This document shows positions 51,783 to 60,611 of a stretch of DNA of 64,000 nucleotides, one piece after another. The stretch is from contig JBCCHB010000058.1 of the NCBI GenBank assembly GCA_039028975.1, positions 27,511-91,510 of the forward strand, in the 5' to 3' direction. Numbering within the stretch: position 1 is the stretch's first letter; every line of letters begins with the position of its first letter. This DNA comes from JAHBNG01 sp039028975. Its GTDB lineage: Bacteria > Chloroflexota > Anaerolineae > Caldilineales > Caldilineaceae. The translations under genes were made by a program, and so were the position numbers. The notes under the pieces were generated by a model. The model worked only from the letters and a program-made list of their open reading frames with translations, searched no databases and was not told the DNA's origin.

Positions 51783-51935
51783 ATGACTACCAAGAACCTT
51801 GCTAAATTTATCGTTGCTGTTGTTTTGACGCTGTCTGTTGCACTTGGCTCTGGCATTGTAGCAGAGGAGATTGGGGTTTCAGTTACGCCGTCTCTCTATG
51901 CTTGCACGGGGCATGGAGGTGGTGGTGGCTGTTAG
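51783..51935 (+). CDS. Small exported peptide 2 with C-terminal GGGGGC
   Basis: 50 residues. The N-terminus is MTTKNLAK, the hydrophobic segment FIVAVVLTLSVALGSGIV, then AEEIGVSVTPSLYA and the tail CTGHGGGGGC. It aligns with peptide 1 without gaps up to YA; the identical parts include KN, IVAV, LTL, GSGI, IG, VTPS and YA. AGGAG is eight bases before the ATG, as in copy 1. The tail differs in sequence but keeps a Cys at each end of a Gly-rich loop. It is convergent with regulator 2, 46 bp between stops. The interpretation is as for peptide 1, with the difference in tails suggesting distinct specificities. Confidence 0.8.
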   Translation: MTTKNLAKFIVAVVLTLSVALGSGIVAEEIGVSVTPSLYACTGHGGGGGC

Positions 51936-51981
51936 ATGTCTACAATATTAGGCTGAAATAGGGCGGTACAGCTTGTTCATA

Positions 51982-54900
51982 TTATTGATATTGCAAGCTG
52001 TGCCGATATCTCTCAAGGTGTTGCTCAAAGATACTCCGATTGACTAGCTTAGCCTCGTTCATCAGATGGCTGATCTTATCAATGTTTATACGAACATTCG
52101 TCCAATTTTGCTGTCTATATTCACACTCAGTGATAGCCATCAAAGCCTTTATTTCACCATAGCTATCATGCAAATCGCGGTAGGTCTTTAAAGAAGATTC
52201 TAAATACTCTGATGCAAAATCCCAATTCTTTTGAGCACAGTAATGTTGGCCAAGATTTTCCCACACTTGGGCTAATTTGGTTATATTTGATTGCTGACGA
52301 AATTGAGATTCTGCTTTTTTCATATAAATCTCTGCTTTGCTTGAATTCCCTGTAAGCTTATACGCAATTCCTATATTGCCCCAAATACTTCCAATTTCGT
52401 TTTCTTCCCCAGTCAGTTCTATTTGATTGAGTGCTTGCTCCAAATAAAAAAGAGCCTGCTTCGGTTTGTTCATGTCGCAGTAGAGAACACCTAAGTTTTC
52501 TAAACCGTATATCTTGCTATGATAATCATCGATTGCTTCCCACAATTCGCAGGCATTCAGTAAATGTTCCTCAGCCTTATCCCACATGGATTCTCGCGTA
52601 TACAACAACCCCAAATGGTTGTGCGTATGTGCTCGCCCGTGCTCACTCTCCAATTCTTCAAAAATCGCCAATGCATGACAACTCAACACCTCTGACCGCC
52701 ACCAACGTCCCCCGTCAATATAGGCATAGCCCAAGTTCGAACAGGCCCGCGCCTCTTCAAAGCGGTTGCCGCTGTGCCGTGCCATACGGATCACCCGACG
52801 GTAGTAATAGACCACCTCTTTTGGGCGGCTTTCGCGCTGACAGAGGCGTGCCAACAAGGCGGTCAGGGTAATCTCTCCATCCAAATCTTTGGCGCGACGA
52901 GCAGCATCAATGGAGCGTTCCAAGATTGAGTGCCAGGTGTGCCAATGACCGCGCCGCTCCATAAAGGGCGTAAAGGCAATGATTAGCGGCTTGACCGTCG
53001 GCCACCCTTCCTCCAGTTCCAGCCCCAGCGAAATGGCCTTGACAACCGACTCGAATTCATGGTCGAGGATGGTCACATCCAATTCATGCACTGGCTCAGC
53101 TTCATACCATTGCTTTACCATATACAGAACTCGCTGAATAAAGTATTCTGCCTCATCCGTTCTCTGCCCTTCCTGACCTTGAAACTCATCCCCGAATGTG
53201 GTTGTCGGAGAAACCTTGCCCCGTTGCCATTCCGCCTCTTGCCACTTCACCACCTCATACATGAGGAACGTTTCGGTAAGACGGTGAAGGTGATAGCGAG
53301 GGTTGCTGAGATCGCTTCCCATCTCAACGAGCGAAAGACGACCAAGCGTCAATAATGAGTCGCGAAGTAGACCAGGTTCAAGTCCGCTGGCCGTTAGCAG
53401 TTGGGCGAATGTGGCATTGGGGACCACAGGCAGGCAGAGCAAAACGTGGCGGCTGGGTTGATCCAGCATCTGCCACGCCTGCCAATAGATGTAGGTGTAA
53501 AACTGATCGATGCGTTCTGTGTCAGCCTGGCGTAGGCTCGTTAAGAGTTGAGCTAGCGGCAAGAACTGGATCTGCCCCAATACCAATTTGAGGGCCAATG
53601 GATTGCCGCCAACCGTTGCGTAGATGGCGAGCAATTCATCGTCGGTGGCACCAGTTAATCCGGCCATTCCCCTTATTGTGGCTTCGTGGCGCAGAAAAGC
53701 CAACGCATCTGCCTCATTCAGCTCAGAGAGACCGTAACAAAAGACGTCACCCTGCCCAGATAGACTTAGGCGACTGGTAATCAAAAATTTAGAAGGGTTG
53801 GCGAGATGTCTCAGCAGTGGCAGCAGCGTTTCGTAATCAACCGCCGTCTCCAAGTTGTCAATGACCACAAAACAGACCTTCTTTTTGAGCAACTGGGTCA
53901 GGGCCAGCCGCTTTTCCTGGCTACTGCCTGTCGGGTAGGGTCCATCAGAAAGCTGGGCCAGCAGCTGATCCATCAGCGACTCTTCATCTAGCGCTGGTTT
54001 ACCCGTCGCCTGCACACCCCGATCTGGCAGGTACTCTTCCTGCTTGGCGCTCACCCACCCAATATCTTGAAATCGCAGACTATTCTGATATTGTAGACTA
54101 TTCTGATCCCGTAGACTGAGCCTGTCGAAGTCGGCTTCGGTTTCGACAGGCTCAACCTCCGCCTTGGCATTGCCCCCCTGCTCAATCAACCCTTTGACTA
54201 GCGCATGGGCCAGGGTGGTTTTTCCTAGCCCACCAATCCCTTCAATCGAGACCAGCCATGAGCGATTTGACGCGTCGAGCGCTTTGCCGACGGTGGCTAA
54301 CGCCTTTTCGGCACCAAAGAGGGTTTGGTCGGGCAGGGGGTCTAGGCGGTTAAGGATCGCGTATGGATCTAAATTTACGATTGTAGATTGTGGATTGACG
54401 ATTGGAGAGGCATCCCGGGTGTTCAGGCTGTTGACGGATGCTAATCTAGAATCGTCAATCTTAAATCGTAAATTCCCCTTGCGGATCTGTCTCATCAATG
54501 CCACTATCTCCTCACTCGGTGGCACACCTAACTCTTCATCGAGGGTGCGGGCGAAGATGTCATAGTGGGAGAGGGCGGCGTTACGCAGGCCGCTGAGTGC
54601 GAAAACCCGCATGAGGGTGCGATGGGCGTCTTCGTCTAGTGGATCCAGGGTCAGGCGGCGGCGGACGGCTGTTTCCGCAGCATTCCAATCTTGGTTGGCC
54701 ATGTGGGCTTCTTCCAACTTAGGGAGTAGCGCCATGGCCTGACTGTGGAAGTGCTCCCGTTGAATCAGCAGCCATTGCTCAAAGGCTTCGCAATGGTCAA
54801 TGTGGAAACTGTGGAGAAATTCACCCTGATAGAGATCGACAGCGTTACTCAAATCGGCTAAGCAAGCGGGACATTGGGCGAGATCTGTATGGTCGTGCGC

Positions 54901-55260
54901 ATTGACCGCTGAGATCAGGCGTTCCACTGCGGCTACGTCCAGCCATGCTGCACCATCCACCTGTAGTGCCTGGGGATCAAACTGTATGGTTAGTCGATCA
55001 GAAAGAATGAGCGGTGAATTTGCGTGGTTGAGGGACTTGCGCAAGCGGTGCAGTGCGCCGCGTAGGTTATTGCGGGCCTGGCTTTCGCTTAATTCTGGCC
55101 AAAATAGACCCAAGATACTCTCGCGGGTGTGGGCGCGTCCATGCTCTACGGCCAAATAGGCCAACAGACCAAACTCTTTACGGCTCTGAATTTTCGCTTC
55201 TGTGCCGGAGGGCAAAAGAACTTGCCCAGAACCAAAGAAGAAGATCTTTAAGACGGACAT
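51982..55260 (-). CDS. BTAD/NB-ARC/TPR regulator 2
   Basis: 1,092 residues from the ATG at 55260 (MSVLKIFFFGSGQVLLPSG). It is a close paralogue of regulator 1 along its length. It has a winged-helix/BTAD region to about 260, a P-loop GIGGLGKTTLAHALV near 345, Walker B CFVVIDNLETAV, and a TPR region from about 720 (EEARACSNLGYAYIDGGRWW). The C-terminal 130 residues are the most different from regulator 1, as expected if they bind different ligands. An extra in-frame segment after the P-loop (residues about 358-395) comes from a REP-like palindrome plus an 18-base tandem. It faces small peptide 2. Confidence 0.88.
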   Translation of the reverse strand: MSVLKIFFFGSGQVLLPSGTEAKIQSRKEFGLLAYLAVEHGRAHTRESILGLFWPELSESQARNNLRGALHRLRKSLNHANSPLILSDRLTIQFDPQALQVDGAAWLDVAAVERLISAVNAHDHTDLAQCPACLADLSNAVDLYQGEFLHSFHIDHCEAFEQWLLIQREHFHSQAMALLPKLEEAHMANQDWNAAETAVRRRLTLDPLDEDAHRTLMRVFALSGLRNAALSHYDIFARTLDEELGVPPSEEIVALMRQIRKGNLRFKIDDSRLASVNSLNTRDASPIVNPQSTIVNLDPYAILNRLDPLPDQTLFGAEKALATVGKALDASNRSWLVSIEGIGGLGKTTLAHALVKGLIEQGGNAKAEVEPVETEADFDRLSLRDQNSLQYQNSLRFQDIGWVSAKQEEYLPDRGVQATGKPALDEESLMDQLLAQLSDGPYPTGSSQEKRLALTQLLKKKVCFVVIDNLETAVDYETLLPLLRHLANPSKFLITSRLSLSGQGDVFCYGLSELNEADALAFLRHEATIRGMAGLTGATDDELLAIYATVGGNPLALKLVLGQIQFLPLAQLLTSLRQADTERIDQFYTYIYWQAWQMLDQPSRHVLLCLPVVPNATFAQLLTASGLEPGLLRDSLLTLGRLSLVEMGSDLSNPRYHLHRLTETFLMYEVVKWQEAEWQRGKVSPTTTFGDEFQGQEGQRTDEAEYFIQRVLYMVKQWYEAEPVHELDVTILDHEFESVVKAISLGLELEEGWPTVKPLIIAFTPFMERRGHWHTWHSILERSIDAARRAKDLDGEITLTALLARLCQRESRPKEVVYYYRRVIRMARHSGNRFEEARACSNLGYAYIDGGRWWRSEVLSCHALAIFEELESEHGRAHTHNHLGLLYTRESMWDKAEEHLLNACELWEAIDDYHSKIYGLENLGVLYCDMNKPKQALFYLEQALNQIELTGEENEIGSIWGNIGIAYKLTGNSSKAEIYMKKAESQFRQQSNITKLAQVWENLGQHYCAQKNWDFASEYLESSLKTYRDLHDSYGEIKALMAITECEYRQQNWTNVRINIDKISHLMNEAKLVNRSIFEQHLERYRHSLQYQ
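54079..54156. repeat. REP-like palindrome and 18-bp tandem inside regulator 2
   Basis: AGACTATTCTGATATTGT and AGACTATTCTGATCCCGT are adjacent 18-base units. GAGCCTGTCGAA (54118-54129) and TTCGACAGGCTC (54142-54153) follow as a perfect inverted repeat. All are in frame in the ATPase domain. Confidence 0.8.
54370..54472. repeat. In-frame inverted repeat in regulator 2 linker
   Basis: AAATTTACGATTGTAGATTG and GGATTGACGATTGG pair with ATCGTCAATCTTAAATCGTA further on. It encodes the BTAD to NB-ARC linker and is homologous in place to 49697-49800. Confidence 0.65.
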
Positions 55261-55579
55261 AGGGCGGATTTTACTCAGGGTTAAGGATGACGATACGGCA
55301 CAATACACAGCCGGATTGAGATGGCGACACGGCATCGTTGGGTGTGATTATACCATAAAGGAGTGAAATGAAATAGGGCGGTAACGGCACTGCTGACGGT
55401 GAAGTAATGCAACTGCTGGCGGTAGCGTAACGGGTAGGCAGTATGATGTGGGTGCAACACTATTCACATAATCAGTAGATCGCAATGTATTCGATGCTTG
55501 CCGCACCGACTCAGGACCAGGCGACTAAGCGACTGCGGACTGCTGATAATTATTCTCACAGTTCAAAAAGGAGCTCAGC
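55261..55579. other. Gene-free interval between regulator 2 and RTX-like gene
   Basis: About 320 bp between divergent genes. It has loose repeats of ACTGCTGACGGT/ACTGCTGGCGGT and a CAGGCGACTAAGCGACTGCG tract near 55520, then the AAGGAG site of the RTX-like gene. No gene is seen. Confidence 0.5.
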
Positions 55580-56950
55580 ATGAACAAAGTATTTAGGTTG
55601 GCCTTGCTTGTCGTGATAGCCATGTTCTGGCTAGCCGTTCCCACGGTGTCCGTCTTTTCCCAGAGCGATGAGCAAATCTTCCTGCCGTTGATTGGCAACC
55701 AGAGTCAATCCTCAACGAGCATTGCCCAAATTGACAATGTTGATACCAGTGAAGATGCCAGTGAAGACCCAAGTGAAGATCCTAATGAAGACTTTAGCGA
55801 AACCGATAGCGAGGTTGATCTGGCTGCGCTCGAACGGTCGGTCTATGGCGCTGAAACTCGTGCTTTTCAGCAGGGCGGCATGTCGCCTTCGTTGGAATGT
55901 GATGGTCAACCTGCGACGATCTATGTGGATGCCAATAGCCGTATTGTGGGTGGCCCCTGGAATGGGCGACGCTATCGGGGTACACTGCCAGGAACAAAAA
56001 ATGCCGATGTAATCGCTGGCACTGAGCAGAATGATAAGATTTTGGGTAGACGAGGTGACGATCTGATCTGTGGTTTTGATGGCACCGATTCTATCAGGGG
56101 CAACGGCGGCAACGATACGCTCCTGGGCAACGGCGGTGACGATTCTATCAGGGGCAACGGCGGCAACGATACACTCCTGGGTGGAAGAGGTAAGGACGAT
56201 CTGCGCGGCGGGCGTGGTGATGATACGCTGACTGGCGGAAATGGGAAAGACAAAGCCAACGGTGGCCCTGGCACCGATGATTGTGATGCCGAAAGTGAAT
56301 CTAATTGTGAATCTGCCCTCTCGACCTATTATTTCGATGTGGATAGCGACGGCTTCGGCGATCCCAACATCTCGATTCAGGCGACCAGCGCCCCTGTGGG
56401 CTATGTGGAGAACGGCGATGACAACTGCCCGTCGACGGCCAATGCGGATCAATCGGACCGCTATGGGTCATCAAAGGGCGACGCTTGTGAAGACGACAGC
56501 AATGGCGACGGTATCCTTGATGTGGATGAACCCCACGTCTGCGTCAGCATAGATGGTGTTTCAGTCCTCCATAAAGGCACCGTCTTGTGTCTTAGCACCG
56601 CTAGTACCGGTGCGCACCCGAACATCGCGGTTGTCACTGGCGAGCGGAGCTTTGCCGAAGCGAGAGGCGGCCATAACAACACGGCCATCGTCAATGGCTC
56701 CAGCAGCGAAGCCATTGCGCTGAATGGTGATAACAACACGGCCACCGCAAGTGGTACGCAGACCGGAGCCTACGCGCGCTTCGGCAATAACAACACGGCC
56801 AGTGCCGCCGGCACTGGCGGTCCTGGCGAGGTCACCGTTGCTGCCGCGCAGTATGGCGATAACAACACGGCCGTCGCTGCGGATTGCACGATCACGGCGG
56901 GTGGGGTGCATGGAGCGCCTCTATCGAATCAGACGGCCACCTGTCCCTAG
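55580..56950 (+). CDS. Secreted RTX/thrombospondin-3-type calcium-binding protein
   Basis: 456 residues; AAGGAG precedes the ATG. A signal peptide of about 29 residues is followed at once by EQIFLPLIGNQSQS, a YLPFI-like motif that is usually C-terminal. An acidic Ser/Asp/Glu stretch lies at 50-77. Hemolysin-type nonapeptide repeats (GGNGKDKANGGPG, NGGNDTLLGNGGDD) run from about 148 to 237, with a thrombospondin-type-3 segment (DNCPSTANADQ, DDSNGDGILDVDEP) at about 278-315. The C-terminal region has four G-[DHN]-NNTA repeats. It would fold on calcium outside the cell; there is no toxin domain. It could be an adhesin or matrix protein. Confidence 0.8.
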   Translation: MNKVFRLALLVVIAMFWLAVPTVSVFSQSDEQIFLPLIGNQSQSSTSIAQIDNVDTSEDASEDPSEDPNEDFSETDSEVDLAALERSVYGAETRAFQQGGMSPSLECDGQPATIYVDANSRIVGGPWNGRRYRGTLPGTKNADVIAGTEQNDKILGRRGDDLICGFDGTDSIRGNGGNDTLLGNGGDDSIRGNGGNDTLLGGRGKDDLRGGRGDDTLTGGNGKDKANGGPGTDDCDAESESNCESALSTYYFDVDSDGFGDPNISIQATSAPVGYVENGDDNCPSTANADQSDRYGSSKGDACEDDSNGDGILDVDEPHVCVSIDGVSVLHKGTVLCLSTASTGAHPNIAVVTGERSFAEARGGHNNTAIVNGSSSEAIALNGDNNTATASGTQTGAYARFGNNNTASAAGTGGPGEVTVAAAQYGDNNTAVAADCTITAGGVHGAPLSNQTATCP

Positions 56951-57276
56951 CTGGCACAAACCCGTCATCCGGCTTTGTGGGATGTCGGGTGAACCGCCAT
57001 CAATGCTTTGAGCCTGATCGCGATTGTTGGGGTTCACCCGTTGTATAGCTTTTAAGGTAATGTTTTTTCGGCACCCAGACCTGACAGATTTTCAAAACCT
57101 GACAGGTCCTTGAAAAATCTTTTTCTGCAAGGCTTTAGAAAGCAACAGCCCAGCTGGCAATGGCTCAAGTCTTCTTAGAACCCGTCCGAAAAGATTGTGA
57201 GTCCACTCATTTCCTAAGCGAAAGGACTTCACCACAGAACTTTTCGAATAGACATTTAGTACGCGGAGGTTTTCAC
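56951..57276. other. Gene-free interval with repeat F and CHAT gene leader
   Basis: 326 bp containing the repeat F core (57070-57112), a GAAAAATCTTTTTC palindrome related to the arms of repeat C (57113-57130), and the GCGGAGG ribosome site of the CHAT gene. In-frame codons from 57160 lack support. Confidence 0.5.
57070..57130. repeat. Repeat F core with C-type arm
   Basis: CAGACCTGACAGATTTTCAA and AACCTGACAGGTCC in opposition, directly followed by TTGAAAAATCTTTTTCTGCA. Confidence 0.6.
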
Positions 57277-59733
57277 ATGAAGCTTAAAATCCTCTTTCTG
57301 GCCGCTAACCCGCTCGATACAGACCAGCTTCAGCTCAATGAAGAAGCCCGTTCTATTGAAGAGGCCTTGCGCAAAGCTGAGTACCGAGACCGTTTCGAGT
57401 TAGAGACGCATTGGGCAGTTCGAGTCGACGACTTACAGAGCCTGTTATTGCAACATCAGCCGCATATTGTGCATTTCAGCGGGCATGGCTCAGCGTCCCA
57501 TGAAATTATTTTGCAAGATCATAACGGTCAAAGCGTTGCCGTACCACCTATGGCGCTCGGCATGCTCTTTCAACTGTTGAAGGACAACATCCACTGCGTC
57601 GTGCTGAATGCTTGTTACTCGATTGGGCAGAGCCAAGCCATTGCCCAACATATCGATTGTGTGGTGGGTATGTCCGATGCGGCTACGGATACGGCGGCCC
57701 GCGAATATGCGGCATCGTTCTATCAGGGTTTGGCGTATGGGCGCACGGTTCAAGAAGCACACAGTTTGGGAACGGTGCAGATTGCCCTGCATGGGCTAGC
57801 GGAAGAGCATACGCCTCAGCTTTTGGGAGCAACTGATCCCGCAATGGTTCGCCTAGTCGATCCAGCTGCAGCAGGTTCTGCCGCGACTGGGAATGAGACT
57901 AAGACTAGCATACACGTCGATGGTGGTGGTCTCTATAGCGGCGGCAATGTCGTGGTTGATAGCGGTGGCTTTATTGGCCGAGACAAAGTTGTGTATGGTA
58001 CTGAAGTACACGGTGATGAGGGGGACACAGTTAATGTTGAAGATGTTAGCGGATCGAGCATTGCCATCGGGCAGGGGGCGAAGTCAATCGTTAATAACGC
58101 TTATAGCACAATTAATCAGCTCTCGTCCCGTGCGCTCTGGGGCAGTGTTATCGGCATTTTATTGATTGCTGCCACTCTTTTTTGGAGATCATTTGGCCCC
58201 CAGATTACACCCTACCTGACGCCGTTACGCATGGACAGCACGTTTAACATTGCCGTGGTCGAGTTTGGCGAAATTCAACCTCAATCATCAGGGGAGATAT
58301 CCGTCAGCGCCGAAGGTAGTGATCTGAGCGAATGGCTATATGAGGGACTCATGGCTTCATATCAACAATTTAGTGGGGAGATGACGGATGCCATTCATAT
58401 TATCCACAAATCATCACCAGAGGCATCTGGTCAAGGCCGCAAACTCGCCCCGCTGCTTTTCCTAGAGCCAGCCGCGCGCTGCGCCGCCGCGGAAAAGCTG
58501 GCGGGTGAGATTAATGCGCAAATGCTCATCTATGGCACGATCGATAGGCGCGCCGAACCGGCACAATTTGAGATATCATTCTATGTAAGTCCAGACATTC
58601 AGACGTGGCTGGAACTCAACAACCTCCAGACCGGCACAAGTGAGGACTCTACCAACTGTTTGCCGCTAGGCGAAGCACTACCAGTACCGCTACCATTTTC
58701 AAATGCAGTTACGCGTGACCGGGTATCCGCAGATGTCTCTGGTCAGGGGATGTTCCTCTTTTGGCTTACATTGGGGCTGATTCAAGAGCAGCAAGGGGAT
58801 TGGCAGAAGGCGCTTGAATACTTTAATAGATTAGAGACTCATTTTGCTGATATATCGCGGCATGAGGCCCGGCGCTACGGGACCGACCTAGTAAACTACC
58901 TTATTGGCCAGCTGTACATTTGGCAACTAGCCGACCAAATCGACAGTGGAGATATAGACGTTACCGAGCTTGATCTATCCCTGCTCGATAAAGCCGCGCA
59001 GAATTTTCAAAAAGCTGCCGCGCTAAAGGGAATCCATCAACATCGCGCAGAGAAAGGGCTAGGTGACGTTTGGTCATACCTTGCGAGTATTGCCCAAAAA
59101 CAATTCCATCAAGCCGGGGCCGTTGACGACGAAGTGTTGATTATACCGCCATCGTTGACAGACGCTACCAATACAGACGCTACAGAGATGGTTACCCAGT
59201 TGTTAAAGCATACTCGCAATATGGCTCAGGCCCTCGAACACGCTTCTGGGCATTATGCCAAAGCGGCCGAGTTCGCCAGGCAATCTAAAGATCCCTACGT
59301 AGCGTTGTTAATTGAGTTTTCATTAGCCGATACGACTTGGGCGGAAGGGCAATTATTTTATATCTCTCGTGAGTATGATCTTGCCATTGGGAAAATGAGC
59401 GTCGCTGTTGAAAGCTTTATAGGCGGCAATGATTCCCTTCTTAATAGAGCGAAAGTACGGGGTGATCACCGTCTCGTTGCAAAAGCATATCAAACGTTAG
59501 GGATCGCCTATTTTCAGCTTTCGCAGATGCTGCAGAGTCAAAATCGGCATGAAGAGCGCTTGAGCCACCTAGAAGATGCTGAATTTTTTTTCCATCAGTG
59601 CGTTTCTAAAAAAGATGATGCTCTCTTGGACAAGCTTATTTCAAACGAAATGGTAACTGATGTTTGCCAACCAAAGTTGGCCGCGGTCCAGCACGAGTTG
59701 GAAGAAGCGTTAGCTCAACCAGCCCACCAGTAA
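57277..59733 (+). CDS. CHAT-protease/transmembrane/helical-repeat protein
   Basis: 818 residues from the ATG at 57277 (GCGGAGG upstream). The N-terminal CHAT caspase-like domain spans about 1-195, with catalytic His70 in HFSGHG and Cys113 in VLNACYS. A Gly/Val-rich linker of short beta repeats (GGNVVVDSGGFIGRDKV) follows at about 205-275, then one membrane helix at about 285-305 (LWGSVIGILLIAATLFW). The extracytoplasmic part begins FNIAVVEFGE and has TPR-like helices from about 485 (ALEYFNRLETHF). It looks like a sensor that links an outside signal to an inside protease. It forms an operon with the lipoprotein 30 bp downstream. Confidence 0.87.
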   Translation: MKLKILFLAANPLDTDQLQLNEEARSIEEALRKAEYRDRFELETHWAVRVDDLQSLLLQHQPHIVHFSGHGSASHEIILQDHNGQSVAVPPMALGMLFQLLKDNIHCVVLNACYSIGQSQAIAQHIDCVVGMSDAATDTAAREYAASFYQGLAYGRTVQEAHSLGTVQIALHGLAEEHTPQLLGATDPAMVRLVDPAAAGSAATGNETKTSIHVDGGGLYSGGNVVVDSGGFIGRDKVVYGTEVHGDEGDTVNVEDVSGSSIAIGQGAKSIVNNAYSTINQLSSRALWGSVIGILLIAATLFWRSFGPQITPYLTPLRMDSTFNIAVVEFGEIQPQSSGEISVSAEGSDLSEWLYEGLMASYQQFSGEMTDAIHIIHKSSPEASGQGRKLAPLLFLEPAARCAAAEKLAGEINAQMLIYGTIDRRAEPAQFEISFYVSPDIQTWLELNNLQTGTSEDSTNCLPLGEALPVPLPFSNAVTRDRVSADVSGQGMFLFWLTLGLIQEQQGDWQKALEYFNRLETHFADISRHEARRYGTDLVNYLIGQLYIWQLADQIDSGDIDVTELDLSLLDKAAQNFQKAAALKGIHQHRAEKGLGDVWSYLASIAQKQFHQAGAVDDEVLIIPPSLTDATNTDATEMVTQLLKHTRNMAQALEHASGHYAKAAEFARQSKDPYVALLIEFSLADTTWAEGQLFYISREYDLAIGKMSVAVESFIGGNDSLLNRAKVRGDHRLVAKAYQTLGIAYFQLSQMLQSQNRHEERLSHLEDAEFFFHQCVSKKDDALLDKLISNEMVTDVCQPKLAAVQHELEEALAQPAHQ

Positions 59734-59763
59734 ATTTTTCCGAATTTTATCAGGAGAGCAACA

Positions 59764-60570
59764 ATGATAGCAAAGCGAACTTGGATTCTACTAATAGTCC
59801 TACCTATAGCGGTTCTGCTGGTAGCCTGCCCCAACCGTCGTTTAAGCAGCAATCAGATTGCCCCCGAAGTAGCTGAAGAGAACACTGGTCTGGCGGCAAC
59901 AACTGCTGACGCTGATAGTGGGACTGATAGTGAGGCTGATAACCCTATAGGCGAAGAAGCTACCCAAATAGAAAAGGCACCCCAAACAAGTACGGCAACG
60001 AAACTGACAGCGGCAACCCCCACGCCCATACCAACAGCGCCACCAGGACCACCACCCCCAACACCAACGCAGATTATCGTGGTGCAGTTACCAGTCCCGG
60101 GTGCCCCTAATCTGGTCCGCAATACTGGGTCTGACTTTGTTGGGCTGAACATTCTGTTACCAGGATTTGCGCCTCATGAAACGACCAACCCGATGATCTT
60201 TCAGGACCGTATTGGCATGAGCCTGAGCATCTACGCCATCAATGCACCTTCCCAAGTCGCGGGGGCGGGTATACGACAGGTGATTTTTACGATAACGGAT
60301 TTAAAGACGGATGAAATTGTTTATGAGCGAGTCGAAAGGTCTTCTCTATACTGTCTGTTTGGTGGGAACACAATGCAAGAATGCTGGCCTCGAACCTTCG
60401 CTCAACTTAACTATCAATGGCCCAATGGCATGCCTATCTACAACGGTGAGTACGACGTCGAGCTTTATATTGAGACTGATGATGATAGTGGCACCTGGAA
60501 TTTACCCATTATTATCCAGGGCGCGCAGGAACGGCCTAGGGGGGCTGGTGGTGGCTATGGCGGCGCGTGA
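59764..60570 (+). CDS. Lipoprotein with Pro/Thr linker, unknown
   Basis: 268 residues; AGGAG precedes the ATG. The signal ends in lipobox LLVAC with Cys22. A low-complexity Asp/Glu/Ala/Thr stretch and a Pro-rich linker (APPGPPPPTPTQ) reach about residue 103. A folded C-terminal domain of about 150 residues with paired Cys (LYCLFGG and MQECWP) and beta-type sequence follows. The end is PRGAGGGYGGA. No family is recognised. It starts 30 bp after the CHAT gene and is probably its co-transcribed outer partner. It converges with regulator 3, 41 bp between ends. Confidence 0.75.
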   Translation: MIAKRTWILLIVLPIAVLLVACPNRRLSSNQIAPEVAEENTGLAATTADADSGTDSEADNPIGEEATQIEKAPQTSTATKLTAATPTPIPTAPPGPPPPTPTQIIVVQLPVPGAPNLVRNTGSDFVGLNILLPGFAPHETTNPMIFQDRIGMSLSIYAINAPSQVAGAGIRQVIFTITDLKTDEIVYERVERSSLYCLFGGNTMQECWPRTFAQLNYQWPNGMPIYNGEYDVELYIETDDDSGTWNLPIIIQGAQERPRGAGGGYGGA

Positions 60571-60611
60571 CAAGCTGGTGAGGATTAGGGTGTACCTTTT
60601 TTATAGTATAG

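Noticed and set aside
55712..56452. Minus-strand frame of 246 codons opposite the RTX-like gene
   Set aside because: A shadow of Gly/Asp-rich repeats with no ribosome site; the plus-strand gene has a signal peptide and known repeat types.
57160..57276. N-terminal extension of the CHAT protein
   Set aside because: The GCGGAGG site lies directly before the ATG at 57277, and the MKLKILFLAANP start is typical of CHAT proteins.
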